From Acidimicrobiaceae bacterium (GTDB taxonomy: Bacteria; Actinomycetota; Acidimicrobiia; Acidimicrobiales; Palsa-688), in contig JAUTXM010000212.1 of NCBI GenBank assembly GCA_030838025.1, positions 1 through 17,045 of the forward strand: a stretch of 17,045 nt of DNA. Direction: 5' to 3'. The translations under genes were made by a program, and so were the position numbers. A model generated the notes under the pieces. The model had not been told where the DNA came from, ran no database searches, and worked only from the letters and a program-made list of their open reading frames with translations. Below are positions 8,721 to 16,480 of this stretch, piece after piece (the first letter of the stretch is position 1; every line of letters starts with the position of its first letter).

Positions 8721-9770
8721 TCAATCGAAGGGCAGGGCGGGGGTACCGGCGGCGGGTGGCTCGAGTCCCAGGTGGCGCCACGCGGCGGGCGTCGCGACCC
8801 GGCCGCGGGGGGTCCGCATGAGCAGGCCCAACTGCATGAGGAACGGCTCGTAGACGTCTTCGACGGTGTCGGTTTCCTCCCCGACGCTCACTGCCAGGGT
8901 CGACAGGCCAACTGGGCCGCCCCCGAAGCGGGCGCACAGAGCGTCGAGGATCGCCCGATCGACCTTGTCCAGTCCCAGCCCGTCCACGCCGAACACGGCC
9001 AGCCCCTGGCGGGCCAGCTCCCGGGTCACATGGCCGTCGGCGCGCACCTCGGCGTAGTCGCGGACCCGCTTCAACAGGCGGTTGGCAATGCGAGGCGTGC
9101 CCCGGGACCGGCCCGCGATCTCGGTGGCCGCATCCCCCTCCAAGCTGACACCGAGAATCCGGGCCGAGCGCCGGATGATCGCCTCGAGCTCCTCCGGCTC
9201 GTAGTAGTCGAGTCGGGCGACGAAGCCGAAGCGGTCCCGAAGCGGGCCGGTGATGAGACCAGTGCGGGTCGTCGCCCCGACGAGGGTGAATCGGGGCAGG
9301 TCGAGCCGGATCGATCGGGCGGCGGGGCCCTTGCCGAGGACGATGTCGAGGGCGAAGTCCTCCATGGCCGGGTACATGATCTCTTCGACTGCCCGGCCCA
9401 GGCGGTGGATCTCGTCGATGAAGAGCACATCACCCTCGGCCAGGTCGGTGAGGATGGCGGCCAGGTCCCCGGCCCGCACCAAGGCCGGTCCGGAGGTGAT
9501 CCGCAGCCCGGCACCCATCTCGGTGGCGACGATCCCTGCCATGGTGGTCTTGCCCAACCCGGGTGGACCGGCGAACAACAGGTGGTCGACGGCCTGTCCT
9601 CGGCGACGCGCCGCCTCGAGCACGATCGACAGATGCTCCTTCAGTTGGGCCTGGCCGACGAACTCGGCCAACCGGCGAGGTCGTAGGTTGCTCTCTTCGG
9701 CCGCCTCGACCGGATCGGCAACCGCACCACTCACGGGGCGGCCCGATGCGGCGATGATCTCCTCCCTCAC
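8721..9770 (-). CDS. ruvB: Holliday junction branch-migration ATPase RuvB
   Basis: RuvB is the AAA+ hexameric motor that drives branch migration with RuvA. Walker A is GPPGLGKTT (68-76), Walker B reads LFIDEIH (116-122), sensor 1 is GATTRTG (165-171), and the arginine finger lies in PLRDRFG (around Arg178). The C-terminal winged helix contains VEDVYEPFLMQLGLLMRTPRGR (split at residues 307-328). At 349 residues it has normal length. The GTG start at 9770 is supported by AAGGAA (9781-9776), five bases upstream and overlapping the ruvA stop. It is the last gene of ruvC-ruvA-ruvB and is convergent with the sigma-factor gene. Confidence 0.98.
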   Translation of the reverse strand: MREEIIAASGRPVSGAVADPVEAAEESNLRPRRLAEFVGQAQLKEHLSIVLEAARRRGQAVDHLLFAGPPGLGKTTMAGIVATEMGAGLRITSGPALVRAGDLAAILTDLAEGDVLFIDEIHRLGRAVEEIMYPAMEDFALDIVLGKGPAARSIRLDLPRFTLVGATTRTGLITGPLRDRFGFVARLDYYEPEELEAIIRRSARILGVSLEGDAATEIAGRSRGTPRIANRLLKRVRDYAEVRADGHVTRELARQGLAVFGVDGLGLDKVDRAILDALCARFGGGPVGLSTLAVSVGEETDTVEDVYEPFLMQLGLLMRTPRGRVATPAAWRHLGLEPPAAGTPALPFD

Positions 9771-9775
9771 CGTGG

Positions 9776-9781
9776 TTCCTT
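9776..9781 (-). promoter_or_regulatory. Ribosome binding site (AAGGAA) deciding the ruvB GTG start
   Basis: AAGGAA lies five bases before the GTG at 9770 and begins within the ruvA stop codon, which indicates coupled translation of ruvA and ruvB. Confidence 0.65.
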
Positions 9782-10401
9782 CACCGGGCTCCGGCCAGAT
9801 GGCGCAGGGCCGAGCGGAGCAGCTCCTCGAGCGGCCCGTCGTCGGGAAGGCGGCTGATGGCGTCGCGAACCTCGTCGGCCCCGTAGCCCAAGCCCGCCAG
9901 CGCCACCCGGACCTCGGCCCGGGGGCTGGTGGGCGAGACGCCGGCGTGGCCCACGCTGACCAGGTCGGGAAGGTCGAGGTCGAAGTCCAGGCGGGATTTG
10001 AGCTCGATCAGCAAGCGGCTGGCGGTCTTGGCGCCGACACCGGGAACGAGCGTGAGGGCAGCCGCGTCGCCGGCGGCCACTGCCCGGCGGAGGGCGGCGG
10101 GCGAGTGGATGGACAGCAGTGCCAGGGCGACCGCAGGACCGACCCCATGCGCCGCGATCAGGCTCTCGAAGCACAGCCGCTCGTCCCGGGAGGGAAAGCC
10201 GTACAGCATGATGGCGTCCTCACGGACGTGGGTGTGGATGTGCAGGAACACCGGAGAGCCGACCTCGCCCAGCCGCGCCAGGGCCGACGCCGGGAGCAGC
10301 ACCCGGTAGCCCACCCCGCCCACCTCGACGAGGGCCTCGCCGCTCGGGTGGTCGGCCCGCAGTACCCGGTCGAACAGGATGCCCCGCAGCGATCCGATCA
10401 C
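9781..10401 (-). CDS. ruvA: Holliday junction branch-migration subunit RuvA
   Basis: RuvA tetramers hold the four-way junction and load RuvB. The N-terminal OB domain begins MIGSLRG and ends in HVREDAIMLYGFPSRDER. Two helix-hairpin-helix motifs follow: HGVGPAVALALLS (85-97) and VPGVGAKTASRLLIELK (119-135). The C-terminal RuvB-binding domain (about 160-206) contains VRVALAGLGYGADEVRDAI. The length of 206 residues is typical. The GTG start at 10401 overlaps the ruvC stop as GTGA, so translation is coupled. Confidence 0.97.
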   Translation of the reverse strand: MIGSLRGILFDRVLRADHPSGEALVEVGGVGYRVLLPASALARLGEVGSPVFLHIHTHVREDAIMLYGFPSRDERLCFESLIAAHGVGPAVALALLSIHSPAALRRAVAAGDAAALTLVPGVGAKTASRLLIELKSRLDFDLDLPDLVSVGHAGVSPTSPRAEVRVALAGLGYGADEVRDAISRLPDDGPLEELLRSALRHLAGAR

Positions 10402-10904
10402 GGCGTCCCCCCGGCGGCCGCGACCGCCGCCCGTAGCCCCGTGCCGGTGAGGTGACAGATGGCCAGCGCCAAGGCGTCCGCCACATCGGGCGGCTTGGGG
10501 CGCTCCGGCAGTCGCAAGAGCGATTGGACCATGCGCTGCACCTGCTCCTTGGTCGCCGACCCGTACCCGGTGACGGCCTGCTTCACCTCATTGGGGCTGT
10601 ATTGCACCACGGGGCACCCCGCCTCGGCGGCCGCGACCAGCGCCACGCCACTGGCCTGGCCGACCGCCATCGCGGTGCGGGCGTTGGCCTGGAACAGGAC
10701 CCGCTCGACGACCACGACATCGGGCTGCACCTCGGCCAGGAGCCGGCGCATCTCGGCATACAGCGACGCCAGACGGGTCGCCAGCGGATCGGCCGGCGGT
10801 GTCCGGATGACCCCGGCCGACGACACCGCCAAGCCGGCCCGGCTGCGACCGACGACGCCGTAGCCGCAGCGGGACAGCCCGGGATCGACGCCGAGTGCGA
10901 ACAC
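10398..10904 (-). CDS. ruvC: Crossover junction endodeoxyribonuclease RuvC
   Basis: RuvC cuts Holliday junctions as a dimer. The four metal-binding acidic residues are present at expected spacing: Asp7 (LGVDPGLSRCGYG), Glu67 (DVVVVERVLF), Asp140 and Asp143 (PPDVADALALAICH). E. coli has Asp7, Glu66, Asp138 and Asp141. The start is GTG at 10904, chosen because VDPG must lie at residues 6-9; the open frame continues upstream but has no homology there and overlaps yebC. This gives 168 residues. The start codon lies inside a LexA box and seven bases after a -10 element, so a leaderless, SOS-controlled transcript is likely. It is the first gene of ruvCAB. Confidence 0.96.
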   Translation of the reverse strand: MFALGVDPGLSRCGYGVVGRSRAGLAVSSAGVIRTPPADPLATRLASLYAEMRRLLAEVQPDVVVVERVLFQANARTAMAVGQASGVALVAAAEAGCPVVQYSPNEVKQAVTGYGSATKEQVQRMVQSLLRLPERPKPPDVADALALAICHLTGTGLRAAVAAAGGTP

Positions 10905-10912
10905 TCGTTCGA
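10897..10912 (-). promoter_or_regulatory. LexA (SOS) box over the ruvC start codon
   Basis: The minus strand reads TCGAACGAGTGTTCGC. The known actinobacterial LexA operator is TCGAAC-N4-GTTCGA; here only the last base differs. The site overlaps the end of the -10 hexamer, the predicted transcription start and the GTG codon of ruvC, so bound LexA would block RNA polymerase. The ruv genes are SOS-controlled in other bacteria, which fits. Confidence 0.82.
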
Positions 10913-10917
10913 AGATA
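10912..10917 (-). promoter_or_regulatory. -10 element (TATCTT) for ruvC, leaderless
   Basis: TATCTT fits TANNNT and is followed by exactly seven bases and then the GTG start. A small hairpin-capable sequence (CGACG-AAAG-CGTCG) lies upstream at about 10922-10935. No clear -35 is seen. Confidence 0.55.
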
Positions 10918-10990
10918 GCAGCGACGCTTTCGTCGTCGGTGGATATCGCGCGGGCGACCGAGGGCCGCGACCTCGCAAGAGTTTCCCGGG

Positions 10991-11758
10991 CTACGCCTCG
11001 ACGAGTTCCAGGATGCTGTCGGGGATGTCGAAGTTGGCGTACACGTTCTGGACGTCGTCGTGCTCTTCGAGCAGGTCGACCAGCCTCAGCACCTTCTTGG
11101 CGTCGGACTCGTTGTCGAGCGGCACGGTGTTGGTCGCGAGCAGGGTGATGTCGGCCGAGTCGAACCCGATGCCGGCCGCCTCCAGCGCATCTCGAACCGC
11201 CGCCATCTCCCCGGGCGCCGTCGTCACCTCCCAGCTGTCGCCGCTGTCGCCGACGTCCTCGGCCCCGGCCTCGAGCGCCGCCAGCATGATGTCGTCCTCG
11301 GTGATCTCTTCGCCCGAGGAGGACTTCTTGGACACCAGGATCACACCCTTGCGCTCGAACTGCCACGCCACCGCTCCGGGCTCGGCCATGGAGCCGCCGT
11401 GCTTGGAGAAGATGGCCCGGATGTCCGAACCGGTGCGGTTGCGGTTATCGGTAAGGGTCTCGATGATCACGGCGACGCCCGAGGGGGCATAGGCCTCGTA
11501 GGACACGGGCTCGTAGCGGACGCCTTCCAGCTCGCCGGTTCCTCGCTTGATGGCCCGGTCGATCGTGTCGATGGGCACCGACGCGTCACGCGCCTTCTGG
11601 AACATGGTCCGCAGCGTGGGATTGGCGTCGGGATCCCCGCCACCTTCTCGCGCCGCGACCTCAACCTGGCGGATGAGCTTGGCGAAGAGCTTTCCTCGGG
11701 CCTTGTCCTGTGCGCCCTTCTTGTGCTTGATGGTTGCCCACTTGGAATGACCGGACAT
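10991..11758 (-). CDS. yebC: YebC/TACO1-family protein
   Basis: The protein starts MSGHSKWATIKHKKGAQDKAR, the nearly invariant N-terminus of the family, followed by GKLFAKLIRQVEVAAREGGGDP and KARDASVPIDTIDRAIKRGTG. It has 255 residues, normal length. Members have been described as transcriptional regulators and, for several bacteria and mitochondria, as translation factors relieving stalls at polyproline; which applies here cannot be told from sequence. The ATG at 11758 shares one base with the pdxT TGA (TGATG), and AAAGG sits about 10 bases upstream; the frame is open further but overlaps pdxT. Position between pdxT and ruvC is the usual actinobacterial arrangement. Confidence 0.96.
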   Translation of the reverse strand: MSGHSKWATIKHKKGAQDKARGKLFAKLIRQVEVAAREGGGDPDANPTLRTMFQKARDASVPIDTIDRAIKRGTGELEGVRYEPVSYEAYAPSGVAVIIETLTDNRNRTGSDIRAIFSKHGGSMAEPGAVAWQFERKGVILVSKKSSSGEEITEDDIMLAALEAGAEDVGDSGDSWEVTTAPGEMAAVRDALEAAGIGFDSADITLLATNTVPLDNESDAKKVLRLVDLLEEHDDVQNVYANFDIPDSILELVEA

Positions 11759-12336
11759 CAGCCCACACCTTTCAGGAACAGGTCGTGGAGGCGAAGGTCG
11801 CCTGACAACTCTGGATGGAACGACGTGACCAGGACCGGGCCTTGGCGGCACGCCACGGGCCGGCCGTCGACTGCGGCCAGGATCTCGACCCCGGCGCCGG
11901 CCCTCTCGACGATCGGCGCCCGGATGAAGACACCGTGTATCGGTTCGTGACCGAGTTCGGCGATGGCGAGGTCGAGCTCGAACGAATCGACCTGGCGCCC
12001 GAAGGCATTGCGCCGCACGGAAATATCGATGACGGCGAAGCCCGCCTGGTCGCGGCGACCGTCGAGGACCTCGGCCGCGAGCAGGATCATGCCGGCGCAG
12101 GTCCCGAAGGCGGGCATCCCCGAACCCAGGAGGTCGGCCAGCGGCGACCGGATGCCGGCGCTGTCCAGCAACAACGCCATCGTGGTCGATTCGCCGCCGG
12201 GAACGATGATCCCGTCGATTCCCGCCAGATCCTCGGGACAACGGACCTCGACGGGGTGTGCGCCCAGTTCAGCGAGGACGCTGACGTGCTCGCGTACGTC
12301 GCCCTGGAGGGCGAGAACACCGATCTTGCCGCTCAC
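11758..12336 (-). CDS. pdxT: Pyridoxal 5'-phosphate synthase glutaminase subunit PdxT
   Basis: PdxT hydrolyses glutamine and passes ammonia to PdxS. The class I glutaminase triad is visible: Cys80 in FGTCAGM, with His174 and Glu176 in TSFHPEL. The family motifs LALQGDVREH (8-17) and PGGEST (46-51) are also present. At 192 residues the length is standard. The GTG start at 12336 is fixed by a strong ribosome site, GGAGG, seven bases upstream within the 18-base gap to pdxS. Confidence 0.97.
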   Translation of the reverse strand: MSGKIGVLALQGDVREHVSVLAELGAHPVEVRCPEDLAGIDGIIVPGGESTTMALLLDSAGIRSPLADLLGSGMPAFGTCAGMILLAAEVLDGRRDQAGFAVIDISVRRNAFGRQVDSFELDLAIAELGHEPIHGVFIRAPIVERAGAGVEILAAVDGRPVACRQGPVLVTSFHPELSGDLRLHDLFLKGVG

Positions 12337-12343
12337 CTGGCGG

Positions 12344-12348
12344 CCTCC
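12344..12348 (-). promoter_or_regulatory. Ribosome binding site (GGAGG) for pdxT
   Basis: GGAGG on the minus strand, seven bases before the GTG start at 12336, is one of the few strong Shine-Dalgarno sequences in this window and confirms the non-ATG start. Confidence 0.75.
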
Positions 12349-12354
12349 CGGCCA

Positions 12355-13263
12355 TCACCAGCCGCGCTCCGACAGCCGGGTTTCGACGCTCGAGGACTCC
12401 TCGCCTCGCATGGCCGGCCCGAGGCCCCGACTGACCTTGGCGACGATGGCGGGGTCTCGGAAGTGCGTCGTGGCTTCCACGATGGCTCTGGCGACGCGGG
12501 GTGGGTCGGCGCTCTTGAAGATGCCGGAGCCCACGAAGACGGCCTCGGCACCGAGTTGCATCACCAACGCCGCGTCGGCGGGAGTGGCGATACCACCGGC
12601 GCAGAACAGCGGTACCGGCAGCGACCGGCTGGCGGCCAGATCTTGGACCAGGCCGACGGGCGCTTGGAGGGTCTTGGCCCAGCCGTACAGTTCGGCGGAA
12701 TCGGCCTGGGTGACGCGGCGAATGTCCCCGACGATCGACCGAAGATGGCGAACTGCTTCCTTCACATCGCCGGTCCCCGCCTCGCCCTTGGAGCGGATGA
12801 GGGCCGCTCCCTCGGAGATCCGGCGCAGCGCTTCGCCCAGGTTGGTGGCGCCGCAGACGAAGGGCACCGTGAAGCGCCATTTGTCAATGTGGTAGGCCTC
12901 GTCGGCCGGAGTCAGGACCTCGCTCTCGTCGATGTAGTCCACTCCGAGGGCCTCGAGCACCTGGGCCTCGGCGAAATGGCCGATCCGAGCCTTCGCCATC
13001 ACCGGGATGGTGACGGCGGCCTTGATCGCTTCGACCAGTGCCGGATCACTCATTCGAGCCACGCCGCCGTCGCGACGGATGTCGGCCGGAACCCGTTCGA
13101 GCGCCATCACCGCGACCGCTCCTGCGTCCTCGGCCACTTTGGCCTGGTCGGCGGTGACGACGTCCATGATGACGCCGCCTCGCAGCATCTCGGCCAAGCC
13201 CCGCTTCACGAGGTCCGTCCCGGTGCGTCGCCCAGTCGGTACGGGGGGGTCGCTGCCAGCCAC
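12355..13263 (-). CDS. pdxS: Pyridoxal 5'-phosphate synthase subunit PdxS
   Basis: PdxS condenses ribose 5-phosphate, glyceraldehyde 3-phosphate and PdxT-derived ammonia into PLP. The (beta/alpha)8 barrel carries the catalytic residues with a constant offset of ten from B. subtilis PdxS: Asp34 (GGVIMDVV), Lys91 (PVMAKARIGH) and Lys159 (IRSKGEAGTG). VMALERVPADIRRDGGVARM and VDYIDESEVLTPADE are signature stretches. The start was set at GTG 13263 (302 residues), because a -10 element ends seven bases before it and family length is about 294-306; the open frame extends to 13317 without homology. A C7 run falls in codons 5-7. It forms a unit with pdxT. Confidence 0.96.
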   Translation of the reverse strand: MAGSDPPVPTGRRTGTDLVKRGLAEMLRGGVIMDVVTADQAKVAEDAGAVAVMALERVPADIRRDGGVARMSDPALVEAIKAAVTIPVMAKARIGHFAEAQVLEALGVDYIDESEVLTPADEAYHIDKWRFTVPFVCGATNLGEALRRISEGAALIRSKGEAGTGDVKEAVRHLRSIVGDIRRVTQADSAELYGWAKTLQAPVGLVQDLAASRSLPVPLFCAGGIATPADAALVMQLGAEAVFVGSGIFKSADPPRVARAIVEATTHFRDPAIVAKVSRGLGPAMRGEESSSVETRLSERGW

Positions 13264-13270
13264 GACGGCC

Positions 13271-13276
13271 AGTCTA
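13271..13276 (-). promoter_or_regulatory. -10 element (TAGACT) for pdxS, leaderless
   Basis: TAGACT fits TANNNT and precedes the GTG at 13263 by exactly seven bases. There is no Shine-Dalgarno sequence in between. It lies in the 60-base gap between the DUF3048 gene and pdxS. No clear -35 is seen. Confidence 0.55.
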
Positions 13277-13323
13277 CGGGGCGACGCCGGCAAGGCGCGA
13301 CGCCATTGTTTTCCCAACGCTTC

Positions 13324-14406
13324 TCAATGCACGTTGGCGGCCGTGCCCTCGGGCGCCAGCTCGATCCAGGTCCGGCCCGGGGCCAGCAGGATCGGCTGCC
13401 CGGACACGTCGGTGAACTGGGTCACCGCCGTGGGCGCCGTCTTGGTCCATTTGGCATGGATCACCATGCCCCCGGTCATGATCACGGCGTTGCCCGAGCC
13501 GACCGTTTGGCCCTTGGGGATGGCGGGCGGAGGGGAGATGCCCTCACCAGAGGCGAACCCGTCGGTCGTGTACGGGACGACCTGCACGATCACATCGGAG
13601 GCCGCGATCTGCTGCCCGGATTGCAGGACGTCGGCTGAGCCGTTCTGGCCGCGTTTCCAGGTCTGCGACGCCGCGTCCCAATCCCAGGAGGCCGACGAGA
13701 AACCGAAGTTGAGATCGAGATGACTGGCGGCCACCGCGCCCGCGGCGGTAGACGGCTGGCCCCCCGCCCGGTAACTGAACATGGCCGGAGGGGGACCGGA
13801 ACCCTTGGGCGCCAATCCCAGCAGGCCGCCGGTGCTGGTGTACAAGTTGTGGGGGGCGCCGTGGGGGCCGCTTCGAACGTAGGCCCCCCCGTGCGCGTCG
13901 GCGCCGACGTCGACGACCGGCGCCGCTCGCAGCTGGGCCACGTAGTTGGCGTTGCCGCCTGAGTAGCTGTAGAGCGGGTGGTTCAGCGAGGAAACCACGT
14001 TGATGTCGGTCGTCCTGGTCGACCGAACCGGGCCGATCAAGGCCGCGTCGGTGGACTGGAACACTGCGATCAGGCGGGTGACCCGCCCCTCCACCATTTC
14101 TTCGTAGACGACGTCGGCCGCGTCGAGCCCCGCTTGGGGCCGGGCGTCATCGACATTGTCGATCTTGACCGCCATCGAAACCCGGCCCAGCTTGGCGGCA
14201 TCGGGCTGCGCGTCCCCGGTGAGCGGTGCCACCGGAGGCGGCGCCGGAGCCGTCGAGGTGCTCGAGGCACCACTTGTCGACGTCCCGGCGCTCACGGGCG
14301 GCGACTGGGCCGCCTTCTTGGCACCGCCGCACGCGGCAACGAGCAGGGTCAGGGTGACCGCGACGGGAATCCATCGGGGCGCGGCGGAGTGACGGGGGTA
14401 AGGCAC
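13324..14406 (-). CDS. DUF3048 (YerB-like) lipoprotein
   Basis: The N-terminus has a lipoprotein signal: basic start, hydrophobic core IPVAVTLTLLVAAC, lipidation Cys26. A Ser/Thr/Pro-rich linker (about 30-65) leads to the DUF3048 domain with KIDNVDDARPQAGLDAADVVYEE (81-103), IGPVRSTRTTDI (124-135) and YSYSGGNANYV (147-157). The C-terminal half (about 225-355) matches the second YerB domain, with MTGGMVIHAKWTK and LLAPGRTWIEL. So it is anchored on the outer face of the membrane; B. subtilis YerB is the best-known member and its role is not established. The GTG start at 14406 lies seven bases after the M48 protease stop, implying one transcript with it. Confidence 0.9.
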   Translation of the reverse strand: MPYPRHSAAPRWIPVAVTLTLLVAACGGAKKAAQSPPVSAGTSTSGASSTSTAPAPPPVAPLTGDAQPDAAKLGRVSMAVKIDNVDDARPQAGLDAADVVYEEMVEGRVTRLIAVFQSTDAALIGPVRSTRTTDINVVSSLNHPLYSYSGGNANYVAQLRAAPVVDVGADAHGGAYVRSGPHGAPHNLYTSTGGLLGLAPKGSGPPPAMFSYRAGGQPSTAAGAVAASHLDLNFGFSSASWDWDAASQTWKRGQNGSADVLQSGQQIAASDVIVQVVPYTTDGFASGEGISPPPAIPKGQTVGSGNAVIMTGGMVIHAKWTKTAPTAVTQFTDVSGQPILLAPGRTWIELAPEGTAANVH

Positions 14407-14413
14407 AGGTCCG

Positions 14414-15301
14414 TTAGAGCTCCCTGAGCGCTTCGATGCGCTCGTCGAGGGGTGGATGCGTGTCGTACAGCCTGCTCAGCCAGGCGAACCGGGTCGAGGT
14501 CGGCGGCGGGAGGGCCTCACCGAGCCAGAGGTGGGCCGTCGCGGGTGAACCGCCTCCGGCGGCCACCAGCGAGCCCGCCCCCCGCATCTTCTCGAGAGCC
14601 GACACTAGGGCGGGAGGATACCGAGTCAGGTGGACGCCGGAGATGTCGGCCACCTCTTCCCGGTGCGCATCGATGGACAGCTGCAGGCCCAAGCCGGCCA
14701 GCGCGGACACCGGCAACAGGAGGGAAGCGAACAGGGCACGGGCGCCGGTTCCGGTCGCGGCACGGGCCGGCCCTCCGAGCAAGCCGAACAGACCGACGGC
14801 CACCGTGGCACTCAGGATGTCGTCACTGCGGATGTGGCTGATCTCGTGGGCCAGCACCGCTTCCAGTTCGATCCGGCTCAGTTGGTCCAGCAGGCCGGAG
14901 GTGACGACCAGCACCGCTTGATGGGGCGACCGGCCCATCGTCAAGGCGTTGAGGGCCGAATCGGCAACGACGAAGAGGCCCGGTTGGGGAACACCGGCAT
15001 TGGCGCCCAGCCCCTCGACCAGGTTGAACAGTCGGGCATGGGTCGTGGGATCGGCGGGCGCCGCGCCGAGCAGCCGCAGGGCCAGCGGGGCGCTGCCCCA
15101 CCAGGCCGAACAGGCGACCGCAACGGCAACCAGCACGCCAAACAGCACGCCGGCGACAGGACCTGCGACCACGAGTGCGATGAGTCCTGCGACCAACCCG
15201 ACGGCGGCCGCCGTGGCGCCGACCAACAGGATCGCCCGGCGCCGGTTGTCGGCCGCCCGACCGGCGGATCCTCCGTCGACGCCGCTCACGCGGGCTCGCA
15301 C
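14414..15301 (-). CDS. M48-family membrane zinc metalloprotease, HtpX-like
   Basis: Membrane protease with the zinc motif HEISH (152-156); the third ligand is probably Glu215 in EEVAD, the ExxAD motif of M48 peptidases. Hydrophobic segments lie at about 23-47, 48-70, 162-178 and 188-209, as in HtpX. The C-terminus DTHPPLDERIEALREL (280-295) is also family-typical. HtpX proteins remove damaged membrane proteins in quality control. The start is uncertain: GTG at 15301 or GTG at 15289 (291 residues, starting before SGVDGGS); neither has a good ribosome site. A TAACAT element at 15331-15336 may be its promoter. Its stop lies seven bases before the DUF3048 lipoprotein gene. Confidence 0.9.
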   Translation of the reverse strand: MRARVSGVDGGSAGRAADNRRRAILLVGATAAAVGLVAGLIALVVAGPVAGVLFGVLVAVAVACSAWWGSAPLALRLLGAAPADPTTHARLFNLVEGLGANAGVPQPGLFVVADSALNALTMGRSPHQAVLVVTSGLLDQLSRIELEAVLAHEISHIRSDDILSATVAVGLFGLLGGPARAATGTGARALFASLLLPVSALAGLGLQLSIDAHREEVADISGVHLTRYPPALVSALEKMRGAGSLVAAGGGSPATAHLWLGEALPPPTSTRFAWLSRLYDTHPPLDERIEALREL

Positions 15302-15330
15302 AGAGACAGGCCGGAAGACACGAAACAGTC

Positions 15331-15336
15331 ATGTTA
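15331..15336 (-). promoter_or_regulatory. Possible -10 element (TAACAT) for the M48 protease gene
   Basis: TAACAT fits TANNNT and lies in the 67-base gap between the glycosyltransferase and protease genes, about 30 bases before GTG 15301. No -35 is evident. Confidence 0.35.
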
Positions 15337-15368
15337 ACGGCGCCCGCCGCTCCCCCCGACGGGTCGGG

Positions 15369-16472
15369 TCAACCGAGCGGTGACCAGGCGGGCGATCCGG
15401 CGCCCTCGCAGAGCTTTCGGTACAACTCGGCGTAGCGCTCGGCCAGGCGTTCCATGGAGAAGTGCGCCGCCCGGCAGTCACCTCGCATCACCATCTCGTC
15501 GATCGTGGCGCCACCCGCCAGAGCCTGCTCGAGCGCCCCGGCCAGGGCCAGGGAATCACCGGGCGCGACGAGAAGGGCCTCGATACCTGGGCGCGCCACG
15601 TGCCGGTACCCGGGTAGGTCACTGGCGACGATGGGCGTCGACGCCGCCATGGCCTCGAGGAGGACGACGCCGAAGGACTCGCCGTGCAGCGAGGGCGCAC
15701 AGAACACATCGGCGGCCCGAAGGCGACGGGCCTTCTCCAGGTCGCTCAACCGGCCGAGCCACTCGATACGCGAGTCGGGGGCCGTTTGGGCCCGCAACCG
15801 TTCGCTGTCGGGACCGTCGCCACCCACCCAGAGACGAACACCCGGCCCCAGGTGTTCGACGGCGTCGATCAGGACCGCGAGGCCCTTGCGGGGTTCGTGG
15901 CGGCCGACGAAGAAGATCGTCTTGCCTTCGGTCGGCCACGGTTCGGCCTTGGCGAAGAAGACCGTGTCGATCCCGTTGCCGACCAGCTCGTAGTCGCCAC
16001 CGAGCGCGTCCTCGGCGGTCTTGAGGGCGTCCTCGGAAACGGCGCAGCGCACGGACAGCTTCCGGGCGGCCCACCGGGCGACGGGTCGCATGGAGCGGTA
16101 GATGGCGCTCTCACCCGAGCGGTGGAAGGTTCCGATCATGGGCACCTCGGTGAAGACCAGGGCGGTCAGGCTCGGTCCCGGCACGAGCGGCTCGTGGAGG
16201 TGGACGACGTCGAAGGCCTCGTCCCGCAGGGCTCGGATGGTCCGCAGGGCACAGGCGGGGTCGGGCGCGATCGGCGCCAGGGAGCCATTGGAGGCCCACG
16301 GGACCGACACGCCGAGCGGTGTGACCGAACCGTCGGGCGGCGGCCCGTCGCAGGGGCCAAGGACCCGGGCATCGACACCGGAGGCCCGCAGCGCCCGTCC
16401 CAAGGCGATCACCTGACCTTGCACACCGCCGGGCAGGTTCAGGCTGTAGGGGCAGACCAGGCCGACGCGCAC
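15369..16472 (-). CDS. pimA: GT4 glycosyltransferase, PimA-like phosphatidylinositol mannosyltransferase
   Basis: The N-terminal Rossmann domain opens MRVGLVCPYSLNLPGGVQGQV, closely like mycobacterial PimA, with HLHEPLVPG (91-99) and GTFHRSG (114-120, with His117 equivalent to PimA His118). The C-terminal domain has FVGRHEPRKGLAVL (188-201; Arg191 and Lys196 for the sugar nucleotide) and APSLHGESFGVVLLEAMAA with the EX7E pair Glu265/Glu273. PimA adds the first mannose from GDP-mannose to phosphatidylinositol at the inner membrane face. 367 residues is normal. The usual partners (PI synthase, acyltransferase) are not adjacent in the window, so the exact lipid acceptor is inferred. The GTG start at 16472 has TACCGT eight bases upstream and no ribosome site. 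Confidence 0.82.
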   Translation of the reverse strand: MRVGLVCPYSLNLPGGVQGQVIALGRALRASGVDARVLGPCDGPPPDGSVTPLGVSVPWASNGSLAPIAPDPACALRTIRALRDEAFDVVHLHEPLVPGPSLTALVFTEVPMIGTFHRSGESAIYRSMRPVARWAARKLSVRCAVSEDALKTAEDALGGDYELVGNGIDTVFFAKAEPWPTEGKTIFFVGRHEPRKGLAVLIDAVEHLGPGVRLWVGGDGPDSERLRAQTAPDSRIEWLGRLSDLEKARRLRAADVFCAPSLHGESFGVVLLEAMAASTPIVASDLPGYRHVARPGIEALLVAPGDSLALAGALEQALAGGATIDEMVMRGDCRAAHFSMERLAERYAELYRKLCEGAGSPAWSPLG

Positions 16473-16480
16473 TGTCAGAA

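Noticed and set aside
10921..10990. Terminator after yebC (CGAGG-N7-CCTCG)
   Set aside because: The five-base stem has no U-tract and could occur by chance at this GC content; the yebC-ruvC gap is adequately explained by the ruvC promoter and LexA box.
10991..12241. Extended 416-residue version of YebC reaching into pdxT
   Set aside because: The first 161 residues are an Arg-rich out-of-frame reading of pdxT; the conserved YebC N-terminus MSGHSKWATIKHKKG marks the real start at 11758.
11815..13638. 607-codon open frame on the plus strand opposite pdxT, pdxS and part of the DUF3048 gene
   Set aside because: It is a mirror of well-recognised minus-strand genes. High GC at third positions keeps stops rare in the antisense frame, and its translation has no recognisable motif.
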